Assembly (NCBI GenBank): GCA_021731345.1
Contig: JAKFXO010000018.1
Coordinates: 1 to 14,646 of the forward strand
Source: Candidatus Peribacterales bacterium
GTDB taxonomy: Bacteria > Patescibacteriota > Gracilibacteria > Peribacterales > Peribacteraceae
DNA length: 14,646 bases
Direction of reading: 5' to 3'
Below are positions 1 through 7,380 of this stretch, piece after piece; position 1 is the stretch's first letter; every line of letters begins with the position of its first letter. A program made the translations under genes and the position numbers. The notes under the pieces were generated by a model. The model did not search any database, was not told where the DNA came from, and worked only from the letters and a program-made list of their open reading frames with translations.

Positions 1-2014
1 GACCTGCTGCCAACTGCGTCGGTGCGGCCGTAGGTTCTGTCGGCGGTTCAATCACGGCGGAGGACGGCATTGAGGCAGAATTTCCTGCTGCAGAAAGGGG
101 AGCGCCAGTTGGCGTCAGATTATTTGACTGACGCAGATTGAGTAGCCACACCGGCAGACTGCCACCTCCACCGGATTCCGCATTGGTATGGGTGGCGTCT
201 GCGAACACCCAATTGTCGTTATTGCCCGAGTCAGTGCAGCTGTACGAATCACAGCTCAGCTCAATCCCACCCGAGGCATCGGAGTCCTGCACATCGAGAT
301 AGCGCAGCTGCTTCGAACCAGTTACATTCAGGAACGCCGAGGCACCTGCGAGGGAAGATCGTACCCTGAGAAGGTGGGCAATATTATTTCCCAACAGAGA
401 CAGGTAATTTTCGATAGTCTGCGTCGTGCCGGCCGCAATGGTGAGGGTTGCCGTAGCGGGGCTAGCGACGATTTTCTGCAGGGAATTGAACGTCGTCGAA
501 CCACTGAGTGTCTGGTCGAAACCATCGAGAGTGACGATGCCGGTACTGATGTTGTTATTGCAGTTAAACGTTGCCGCAGCCTTTTTCAGCCAGTCCCCGG
601 AGACATACAGGAATGTCGGAGCCGTGACAGTTCCTCCTGTCATGGTGAGCGATCCATTCACATCGACGGTGCCCGATGCTCCGGTGAATGAGCCGCCTCC
701 GACCGTGAGTCCGCCGTTGAAGGTCTGTGTTGCCGTCGATGTCTGGTAGCTGCCGCCGAGTACCTTCGCAACGCCGCTGACTGCGACCGTCTGTCCGGCG
801 GCTTGGAACGTCCCGGCCTGTACGCGCATGTCTCCCCCAACCGTCAGGGAACCAGAAGGAGACCATGTGCCCCCTGTTTTGGCGAAGGCGAGGTTGTAGT
901 AGGCATTGCCTGCTGCGAGCGACGAGTATGTGGACGTACCATTGTACTCGACCGTTCCGGAGTTCGCATCGTTCGTGACATTCTGTAGTTGTGTCGATGC
1001 GCCATGCAGGGTCAGTGTGCCATGGTTCGACAGTGTTCCGCCGTCGTTGAGTTCGAGTGGCACAGCCCCCAGCGTGAGCGTTGCTCCAGTGGCGATGCTA
1101 AGAGAAGCTCCGGAAAGACCTACTGTAGCGACTGGCTGATTGGCGGTACTTGCAATAGTGAGCCGGGTATACGGATCGGGGACGGCATTGATGTCCCAAT
1201 TTGCTGCAGTGTCGGTGTTGGTTGAACTGCTGCCATCCCAGGTGGCAGACGTGTGTGAGCCGTTTCCGAGTGCCGTGATCTCGTCCAGACTGAGCGTCCG
1301 TTTATAGATTCGTACTTCGTCAAGTTTTCCGCCGAACAGTTGGGTCTTTACGCCGCTCTCTTCGTATGTCCCGATCAGCAGGTTTCCGCCAATGGTCGTG
1401 TAGCTCGTAAGCGACTCAGGGAGCGTTTGCGTGCTGCGAAGACTGACGTTACCGAGCGTGCCTCCATAGAACTTGATGGTCGTGCCTTGCACCGTGATCG
1501 CTACGTGATTCCACGAATTTGCCGTCGGAGTCCAGCCGCTATAACGTAACGCTCCGCTCGGCCCACCATTTCTGTGGTAATACCAAGTCAGTTCGCCTGT
1601 AGTATCCCGAAGCAACATGTCGTAATTGACGCCCCCGCAGCAATCCTCAGCCCCTTTCTTCACCACGATCAAATCGTACAATCCTCCGCCGAGACTTGTC
1701 GGGTAGATCCACGCCGAGAGTGTCAGCTCGCTCGTGACATCGAGTGTCGAGTGATTTGCGACGGTGACGTACTGTGACGTGCCATTGAGGCTCAAGGAAT
1801 GTGAATTGCTGAAGGACGTGCCGGGCACGCTCACCGAGTATGGTGCACTCCCACCGATTGTTCCGACGCGGCCCCCTCCTGAGGCATCGTCCGTCGAATT
1901 ATCAAACTTCCAGTAGCCGACCATCGAGTCTGTGGAAGGGGCGGCGTGCACTACGGCTGGAAGCAGAATGATCTGCAGGCTCAATAGAACGGTGAGTACA
2001 AAAAAAGGTCGCAT
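1..2014 (-). CDS. Secreted LamG-domain / beta-repeat surface protein (C-terminus off the window)
   Basis: One uninterrupted minus-strand frame of 671 codons runs from ATG 2014 to the window edge, so the C-terminus is missing. Residues 1-24 form a signal peptide (MRPFF, then a Leu/Val/Ile core ending VVHA-AP). Residues ~30-242 read as a LamG/concanavalin A-like domain: it opens with VGYWKFDNS, contains LTLSAWIYP and WNHVAITVQG, and closes with GKLDEVRIYKRTLS. Residues ~250-600 are Thr/Ser/Gly-rich beta-repeat sequence starting at ATWDGSSS..NWD, with motifs such as YYNLAFAKTGGTW and LTVGGDMRVQAGTF, as in autotransporter-like or filamentous adhesins. A Gly-rich stretch and a WLL motif (W623) follow, then a Pro/Ala/Thr linker. 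LamG domains usually bind glycans or proteins, so I infer a surface adhesin or glycan binder. An in-frame ATG at 2032 is an alternative start; I prefer 2014 because Arg-2 and the hydrophobic core follow directly. Ligand unknown. Confidence 0.88.
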   Translation of the reverse strand, partial: MRPFFVLTVLLSLQIILLPAVVHAAPSTDSMVGYWKFDNSTDDASGGGRVGTIGGSAPYSVSVPGTSFSNSHSLSLNGTSQYVTVANHSTLDVTSELTLSAWIYPTSLGGGLYDLIVVKKGAEDCCGGVNYDMLLRDTTGELTWYYHRNGGPSGALRYSGWTPTANSWNHVAITVQGTTIKFYGGTLGNVSLRSTQTLPESLTSYTTIGGNLLIGTYEESGVKTQLFGGKLDEVRIYKRTLSLDEITALGNGSHTSATWDGSSSTNTDTAANWDINAVPDPYTRLTIASTANQPVATVGLSGASLSIATGATLTLGAVPLELNDGGTLSNHGTLTLHGASTQLQNVTNDANSGTVEYNGTSTYSSLAAGNAYYNLAFAKTGGTWSPSGSLTVGGDMRVQAGTFQAAGQTVAVSGVAKVLGGSYQTSTATQTFNGGLTVGGGSFTGASGTVDVNGSLTMTGGTVTAPTFLYVSGDWLKKAAATFNCNNNISTGIVTLDGFDQTLSGSTTFNSLQKIVASPATATLTIAAGTTQTIENYLSLLGNNIAHLLRVRSSLAGASAFLNVTGSKQLRYLDVQDSDASGGIELSCDSYSCTDSGNNDNWVFADATHTNAESGGGGSLPVWLLNLRQSNNLTPTGAPLSAAGNSASMPSSAVIEPPTEPTAAPTQLAAG

Positions 2015-2039
2015 CGAGCCTGATATCAACATGTGCCGT

Positions 2040-2068
2040 ACTATACGTCGTATGCGTCAGCAGCGCAA
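2040..2068 (-). promoter_or_regulatory. Sigma70-type promoter of the LamG protein gene
   Basis: Read on the minus strand, a -35 element TTGCGC (2068-2063) and a -10 element TATAGT (2045-2040) are separated by exactly 17 bp. Transcription would start near 2033. That makes the ATG at 2032 leaderless, or gives the preferred ATG at 2014 a leader of only ~18 nt. Prediction from sequence only. Confidence 0.5.
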
Positions 2069-2075
2069 GAAACGC

Positions 2076-2085
2076 ATTGCGCAAT
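2076..2085. promoter_or_regulatory. Perfect 10-bp palindrome between divergent promoters
   Basis: ATTGCGCAAT is its own reverse complement. It lies between the predicted -35 of the minus-strand gene and overlaps the predicted -35 of the plus-strand gene, which is where a dimeric regulator could bind. No regulator gene is visible in the window. A chance palindrome of this size is quite possible. Confidence 0.3.
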
Positions 2086-2105
2086 TGTCAGTAATGCGAT
2101 AGAAT
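2077..2105 (+). promoter_or_regulatory. Candidate promoter of the FG-GAP protein gene
   Basis: A -35-like TTGCGC (2077-2082) and a -10-like TAGAAT (2100-2105) are spaced by 17 bp. Transcription would start near 2112, about 20 nt before the GTG at 2133. The -35 hexamer is identical to that of the divergent promoter. An alternative -35, TTGTCA at 2085-2090, matches consensus better but lacks a good -10 at the right distance. Confidence 0.4.
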
Positions 2106-2132
2106 ATTCATAAACACATACCCCTTCTTTCC

Positions 2133-5100
2133 GTGCCATTCTGGCAATTATCGAGCGGCTATCGCGGTGCTCACTGTCACTCAGCATCGTGGGCGTTTGC
2201 AATCGGGACCTTTGTCGTAGTGAGCGCGATTGTGCTGTGCAAGCCCGGTTTTGCCGAAGCTGCATCATTCACATTCTCTTCACAGTCCGGTGGTCCGAAT
2301 ATGACAACCGACGTTGTGTTTGCAGATCTAAATGGAGACGGATATCCAGACTACGTAAGCGCCGATACGTCGATGCAGGTATTCTTGAATGACGGCGCTG
2401 GAGGTTTTCCCGTCTCTCCTTCGACAACGGTAGGCGGAACGGTGGGCGCACTTGGAGTGGCCGATATGGATGGAGACGGCGATCTTGATCTCGTACATGG
2501 ATCGCAGATCATCGCCACTCCCTCCCAGCATGTGACTATCAGCTGGTACGAGAATGACGGCGCGGCGAATTTCAGCCTTGCGACTTCGTACGATATCCTC
2601 CTCACGCATCCATCGCCGCAAACCGGCGTCAACAATCTCGTTCCCTTCGACGCGGATGCCGACGGCGACACAGACTTGCTCGTTATGACCTATGAGGCCG
2701 AAGGCCCCGACCTTTTCCTCAATGACGGTACGGGCCAGCTATCGGCTGCCACCGGTCTGTCCCTTCCGAGCTATAAAGCGAGCGGCTTTGCGGTCGCGGA
2801 TTTCGACTCAGACGGCGATCTGGACTTCATTGTCAGCGACCTAACAGGATTATTTGACCAACATCGGTTCTTCCGCAATGAAGGAGAGGGAACTTTTACA
2901 GATGCAGCGGAGGTTGATGCTGGCCACTGGTTGGGCAACCTTCCGGTGGGAGACTTCGATGGTGACGGTGACATCGACTTGCTCGGAGGCACTGTCGACA
3001 ATGACGTCATCAAACTCCTGCGAAATGATGGATCGGGAAACTTCACCGTCAGCGGTACAATCGGGGCGCCAGGCGGAGGTATCTCATGGAAGCATGCCAT
3101 TGTTGATCTGGACAATGACGGGACACTTGACCTGCTTTTGAAAGCGGCTGATGGCTACATATTTGTGTGTCCAGAGATGCTTGTCTGCAGCCAGTATGTA
3201 CTGGTCTCTCAATATAGTCGCACTGGAATTGCAGCTGCGGATATCGAAAGGGACGGCGATGTTGATTTTGTGATTGTTGGCCCTTCAGGGTACAACGAAC
3301 ACTATGTAAATGATCAGGCCGCGACTATTCCGAACGGCGACCCCACGGCAGTGTCGGCGGCCTCTACGTCTGTGACGGTAGAAACGGCGTCGACCACGGC
3401 GACGGTACGCCTCAGTTGGGGGTCTGGGTCGGATGCGATCACGCCTACCCGACTCTTGCAATACGCAATCCGCGTCGGGACGACTCCGGGTGGCAATGAC
3501 ATCGTTGCCGGCGCGAGTGTGATTCCGCCGTGGAGCGCAGTCCTACGTCCGAACGGACAAAGCCGGACGCGGCTGCTTCGAGATTTGGCCTGCGGACTGT
3601 CGTACTACTGGTCTGTAGGCACCATCGATACCGGTCACCGAACCTCATGGAGTGCGGAAAGGAGTTTTACATTGAATACTGGATGTCAGCTCCCATTGGA
3701 ATCATCGGGAACGCCCGGTGGGGGATTTGCATATTGGCTACTGAGTCAAAAAAAGTCGTTACTGAACGGTGGGACATCCGCAGACGAAATGAGCGACATC
3801 AGTGTCTCCGCCTTTCTCGATATCACGGGAGATGGAATTCGATCGCCCCGCGAGCAATTGCTTCTGAAGCCGTTTACGGTGTCGGTCAGCGGAGCAACAG
3901 TGCAGGGACAGCACTTCACAGTGTCCCAAGATTTCAAGGGAGGCGACACGTTGCGTGTCAAAGTCCCGCTGTCATCCAAGGATGGCTACACCATTCAGTT
4001 GTTTTCCGGCAGCTTGGCCCATGGTCTACACGGGACGGGACCCTTGGTGCAAACCGGTGTTGTCATATCACGAGGTTCTGGGGCATTGATTACATTTGCG
4101 TTGGCGCCAACTGAACTACTTCGTTATCGGCCTTGTCTGGCAGTTGGTGAAAGGAAAACCACCGAGCGTGACGGAACGGATGCGGAGATATTTCTTCAGC
4201 GTCTTGAGAACAGTTTTGGAGAACGAGTTGCTGCAGAAGCAATTGGTAGTTCGGGCCTCACGACGCGACGAGAATTCCTATCCTTGCTCGCAAAGGTGCA
4301 CTGCCTTGAGGCCGACTCCAATTCAAAGCGATATCGCAACATTCCACGACTCATTGATCTGACTCTGCAGCTTGGCACGTCCGATTCGACTTTGATGTGG
4401 ACGCTGATTCGCAATCGAATTCCGGCAGTGCGCAAAACACTATTAGGGCCAGCGGCTGATCTCGATAGTCCCATTTCTCGTGAAGAAGCTATTCTCGCAG
4501 TGGCTGCCGTGGTTCACCCTCCAATACCCAATGGTATTGCTGAGACAACTCCACTGCCGCATGACTTGAGCATCGACGACCCATTTGCGACAACCTTTGC
4601 CGCCTTGAAGTCCATCGGGGTGAGTAGTAGTGGACTGGAGAAAACGTTTGGAAAATCGCAGGGACTGACAGCAGGTGAGTCGGCGGAGCTACTGGCTCGA
4701 TCAGCTCTACGATCTGGTGTCGTGGAACTTCTGCCGCGTCTCTCTGAACCACGGCGTGAGTTTATCGGACGGAAAGTCGACACGTTCCTTTCTGTATTGC
4801 CAAAACTGCCGATAAACCCTTGCCTAAAAATAGATGCGAGCAGAGCGTCCAACGTTTGGTTCACGGATCTTCCGCCAGGCGAATCTCTGGAACATGAAAT
4901 CAATGGGCTGCTTCAATTTTTCATTGAACGCGATGGTCGAGCAATGTGGCTGTTGACAGGAACGACGAGAACGACGGAATTTGGCGTGACATCCGGCCGG
5001 AGTCCCTTGCGACTTGATGAGCCTGTTAGTCTCCTGGAGTTGGTCAGATCGGCATTGATTCTGAATTGTCTTCCTCCAGCCTCGGTAGCAGAGTCTCACG

Positions 5101-5603
5101 GTGCAGTCGTTCGAGCTGCAGAAGCCGCAACTGCGGAGCAACGCGTCGCGCGAGATCGAGTGAGCAATCTCGCACGCGATGCATCGCTTGCTTCGAGACT
5201 CATGTATAGAGCTCAAGATCATATCAGAGAATTTGACTTGTCGCTCTTCACATATGCTCCCGAACTCCTGAGAGCTGACGTCGTTCGTCCATCTGAGCCA
5301 TACTCACTCGACGACGCTGCTTCTTTTTTATCATCAAGTATTCTCAACGGCGCCGTCAAGCAGGGTGTGATGACCCCGCTCAATGCTGAAAACTACGTGC
5401 AGGTTTTGCGAGCGGCAGTTCTCAAAGACCTCATAGCCTACAATCCGATTCAGATGAGTGTCAGCACCGCACAGGTAGCATTGACACGCCGCCAGCTGAT
5501 GCACTTCCTCAATGTCGTTACAACACAAGAATTAGAAAAGGTGCTGATCGATCCTGAAACATTGCCACTCGGTCAGATTTGGTGGGATCGATTGGGGAAT
5601 TAG
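2133..5603 (+). CDS. Secreted seven-bladed FG-GAP propeller protein with FN3-like and degenerate SLH-like regions
   Basis: This 1156-aa protein starts at GTG 2133; no ATG precedes the hydrophobic stretch and an in-frame stop lies at 2100. Residues ~20-46 form a signal peptide or anchor (WAFAIGTFVVVSAIVL, then FAEAA). Seven Asp-rich calcium-loop motifs (D-x-D/N-x-D-G type) fall at about residues 65, 111, 173, 223, 274, 325 and 370, for example DMDGDGDLDL and DFDGDGDIDLL. This is the FG-GAP/VCBS signature of an integrin-alpha-like seven-blade propeller. Residues ~405-515 are FN3-like (YAIRVGTTPGGNDI, YYWSVGTID, SWSAERSFTL). A Gly-rich WLL motif follows at W535, then a dockerin/SdrD-B-like calcium loop FLDITGDGIRSPRE (~561-574). 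The last ~480 residues contain short helices resembling worn S-layer homology motifs (TRREFLSLLAK, ISREEAILAVAA, LTRRQLMHFLN). I infer a calcium-stabilised surface protein held to the envelope by its C-terminus. The SLH reading is tentative. Confidence 0.9.
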   Translation: MPFWQLSSGYRGAHCHSASWAFAIGTFVVVSAIVLCKPGFAEAASFTFSSQSGGPNMTTDVVFADLNGDGYPDYVSADTSMQVFLNDGAGGFPVSPSTTVGGTVGALGVADMDGDGDLDLVHGSQIIATPSQHVTISWYENDGAANFSLATSYDILLTHPSPQTGVNNLVPFDADADGDTDLLVMTYEAEGPDLFLNDGTGQLSAATGLSLPSYKASGFAVADFDSDGDLDFIVSDLTGLFDQHRFFRNEGEGTFTDAAEVDAGHWLGNLPVGDFDGDGDIDLLGGTVDNDVIKLLRNDGSGNFTVSGTIGAPGGGISWKHAIVDLDNDGTLDLLLKAADGYIFVCPEMLVCSQYVLVSQYSRTGIAAADIERDGDVDFVIVGPSGYNEHYVNDQAATIPNGDPTAVSAASTSVTVETASTTATVRLSWGSGSDAITPTRLLQYAIRVGTTPGGNDIVAGASVIPPWSAVLRPNGQSRTRLLRDLACGLSYYWSVGTIDTGHRTSWSAERSFTLNTGCQLPLESSGTPGGGFAYWLLSQKKSLLNGGTSADEMSDISVSAFLDITGDGIRSPREQLLLKPFTVSVSGATVQGQHFTVSQDFKGGDTLRVKVPLSSKDGYTIQLFSGSLAHGLHGTGPLVQTGVVISRGSGALITFALAPTELLRYRPCLAVGERKTTERDGTDAEIFLQRLENSFGERVAAEAIGSSGLTTRREFLSLLAKVHCLEADSNSKRYRNIPRLIDLTLQLGTSDSTLMWTLIRNRIPAVRKTLLGPAADLDSPISREEAILAVAAVVHPPIPNGIAETTPLPHDLSIDDPFATTFAALKSIGVSSSGLEKTFGKSQGLTAGESAELLARSALRSGVVELLPRLSEPRREFIGRKVDTFLSVLPKLPINPCLKIDASRASNVWFTDLPPGESLEHEINGLLQFFIERDGRAMWLLTGTTRTTEFGVTSGRSPLRLDEPVSLLELVRSALILNCLPPASVAESHGAVVRAAEAATAEQRVARDRVSNLARDASLASRLMYRAQDHIREFDLSLFTYAPELLRADVVRPSEPYSLDDAASFLSSSILNGAVKQGVMTPLNAENYVQVLRAAVLKDLIAYNPIQMSVSTAQVALTRRQLMHFLNVVTTQELEKVLIDPETLPLGQIWWDRLGN

Positions 5604-6013
5604 CTCTTATCGTAGACCGAGCGTGCGTAAACCGAACACTACACTGATGGATCGATCGCATCATTCAGGAATTGTTACCGGTCGACGACGAGATAGCTTA
5701 GATCGGAAATCACCGAGGTTCCAAGGGCCGATGCATGGCTGAACCAGATCGACTTCGGCGACGGCATCTGTGCCCCATGTTTCAACCTGAGCGATAGGCT
5801 TACCAGTTTGATCGAAGATCGCTGAGATGATACATTCATCTTTCGGTTCCATGTCGTACTTCGCGTGCAACATAACTGTTTCCGGCCGCGAAGCTCTGCA
5901 TAGTACTGAACGAACATTGGATAAGTATATCGACGGCGAAGAACCAATACCCTGGCGTGCGCCGAAACACAAACTCCGGGTGCCCGTCATATTTCTAGTG
6001 ACGTCGGCAATCC
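5604..6013. other. Gap between surface-protein genes
   Basis: About 410 bp separate the FG-GAP gene from the next plus-strand frame. I see no strong terminator, only a weak GCTC/GAGC pairing around 5606-5625, and no convincing plus-strand promoter. A possible small minus-strand gene (5661-5873) occupies part of it. The gap is unusually long for this otherwise tight window and lies beside the misfit N-terminus of the next protein. Confidence 0.5.
5661..5873 (-). CDS. Possible small hypothetical protein (70 aa)
   Basis: ATG at 5873 to TGA at 5661 encodes 70 residues with a protein-like mix of charged and hydrophobic residues (MLHAKYDMEPKDE, IFDQTGKPIAQVETWG, GDFRSKLSRRRP). A GGAAA sequence sits ~7 nt before the ATG and could serve as a ribosome site, which is unusual for this window. 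The frame is open further upstream to 6095, but that part is Arg/Ser-rich and does not look coding. I do not recognise a family. It could be a real small gene, the tail of a relic gene brought in with the neighbouring segment, or chance. No cysteine cluster, membrane segment or signal peptide is evident. Confidence 0.3.
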   Translation of the reverse strand: MLHAKYDMEPKDECIISAIFDQTGKPIAQVETWGTDAVAEVDLVQPCIGPWNLGDFRSKLSRRRPVTIPE

Positions 6014-6943
6014 GTGGTACGATCACCGCTGATCGTGCAGAGTGTTTCAAACGCAAACTTCGGCCCGCTGATTGCTTACCTCGTTCCGGGCGCAACTGCT
6101 CTGTGGGGGTTCAGCCGATTCTCCGCGCCGCTACGATCGTGGTTTGCTTTCACGGCAACGGCAAGCACCTTCTCCACGGGTAACGTTCTCACGATTGGTG
6201 ATGCTCGTTACCTCCGCCGCTCCGGCGGAACGATGACGGGTGCACTCACTATTACCAAGGGAGGTGGTTACTACACCGGAGTGCTTCTCAACGTCAGAGG
6301 TACGATCTCCGGTCAGGCTCTGACCATTATGGGTAATGGCCAGTCCACAGGTGCTCTCATTCTCCAGAACGGTGGTATGACCATTAGCAAGATGACGACC
6401 AATGGTCTCAAGACCACACTCTTCTCGGTTGATGGAATGGGCTTGAACCAGCTTGATGGAGGCGCCTTCTTCGGTCGTGTTGGCCTGAAGCAGGGTCAGT
6501 GGAACTTGGCATCATCCGGTGCAACGACATGGATTGCTCGTGACTCTTCTCGCAGCTGGAACAGCATTGCTATGAGTGCTGATGGTCGCTTCCAGACTGC
6601 AACGCTGAGCTCCGGCAATATCTACACATCGAATGACTTTGGTGTGTCGTGGACATCGAGAGACTCTTCTCGCTCCTGGATCGCTGTTGCTATGAGTAGT
6701 GACGGTAAGATTCAGGCTGCAACCGTCACGTCGGGTAACGTCTACGTGTCCACTGACTATGGTGTGACATGGACTGCACGTGGTACCTCGCAGCCATGGG
6801 GTTACATTGCCATGAGCAGTGATGGAAAAATCATCACGGCAACTATCGAGGGTTGTGGAAAATACACCTCAACAGACTACGGTGTGACATGGCCTCCTGT
6901 TCCGGGCGCCGCCCATCGGACAGTCTTACCGGTGTTGCTATGA
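6014..6943 (+). CDS. N-terminal part of frameshifted tail-fibre/BNR-propeller surface protein, with misfit membrane-segment N-terminus
   Basis: The 309-codon frame starts at GTG 6014; GTG 6035 is an alternative and neither has a ribosome site. Residues ~16-35 (FGPLIAYLVPGATALWGF) form a membrane segment. They resemble the first helix of a small, unrelated family of polytopic membrane proteins, not a signal peptide. From ~residue 54 the sequence changes to tail-fibre type: GNVLTIGDARYLRRSGG, MTGALTI, then Gly/Thr-rich beta sequence. From W173 (TGG at 6530) begin BNR-like propeller blades with the pattern W-x3-D-S-S-R-S-W..AMSSDGK..SGN-I/V-Y..DYGV. Successive blade tryptophans are exactly 40 residues (120 bp) apart at 6530, 6650, 6770 and 6890. 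The frame then leaves the repeat and stops at 6943, while the repeat continues in another frame. The intact protein is therefore the combination of 6014-~6900 with the next entry. I infer surface display. No catalytic residues are visible in the blades. Confidence 0.72.
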   Translation: MVRSPLIVQSVSNANFGPLIAYLVPGATALWGFSRFSAPLRSWFAFTATASTFSTGNVLTIGDARYLRRSGGTMTGALTITKGGGYYTGVLLNVRGTISGQALTIMGNGQSTGALILQNGGMTISKMTTNGLKTTLFSVDGMGLNQLDGGAFFGRVGLKQGQWNLASSGATTWIARDSSRSWNSIAMSADGRFQTATLSSGNIYTSNDFGVSWTSRDSSRSWIAVAMSSDGKIQAATVTSGNVYVSTDYGVTWTARGTSQPWGYIAMSSDGKIITATIEGCGKYTSTDYGVTWPPVPGAAHRTVLPVLL

Positions 6944-7380
6944 GCCGCGACGGTAAGATCCAGACCATTGTCGGTGATGACATCACGGGTAATTACCTCT
7001 CAAGAAACTACGGTCAGTCATGGATTGCACAGAATGATGGCTTCTCACGCATGTTTGTTGCCATGAGCAGCGACGGACGTTATCAGCTCAGTGGTACGTA
7101 CGGCGGAACGCTGTGGACGTCCTCTGATTACGGAGCAACCTGGTCTAGCCGTGATGCGACTCGTCTCTGGAAGGCTGGTGCTATGAGTAGCGATGGACGT
7201 GTGCAGATTGCCGCTGTCGACGGTGGCAGAATCTATCGCTCGGATAACTACGGTGTCTCCTGGGCTCCAACTGACTCCAACCGTTCATGGACTGCAGTTG
7301 CCATGAATAGCGACGGCAAGGTTCAGTCTGCCACTGTCTCATCCGGCAATATCTATACGTCGTACGGTACGTCGTACGAG
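6530..7380 (+). repeat. Seven ~120-bp repeats coding a BNR-like seven-blade propeller
   Basis: Seven in-line units begin at tryptophan codons at 6530, 6650, 6770, 6890, 7021, 7141 and 7261. Spacing is 120 bp except for unit four, which is 131 bp and so shifts the frame. Each unit encodes about 40 residues with the core AM-S-S-D-G-K/R and ends in a DYGV/T-W-like motif, as in BNR/sialidase-type or Ycf48-type propellers. Seven units would close one complete propeller. Confidence 0.8.

Noticed and set aside
188..749. Plus-strand open frames opposite the LamG/beta-repeat protein
   Set aside because: They are antisense to a continuous, well-composed minus-strand frame with signal peptide and LamG motifs; their own sequences are Arg/Cys-rich and featureless.
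5661..6095. Full 144-aa minus-strand frame
   Set aside because: Only the last 70 codons look protein-like; the upstream half is Arg/Ser-rich and overlaps the start of the plus-strand surface protein.
6880..6945. Programmed ribosomal frameshift
   Set aside because: No slippery heptamer or clear pseudoknot; the extra length in blade four looks like an indel, so recoding is the least favoured explanation.
6530..7380. CRISPR-like or satellite array because of the 120-bp period
   Set aside because: The units are diverged, have no spacers, and encode propeller blades.
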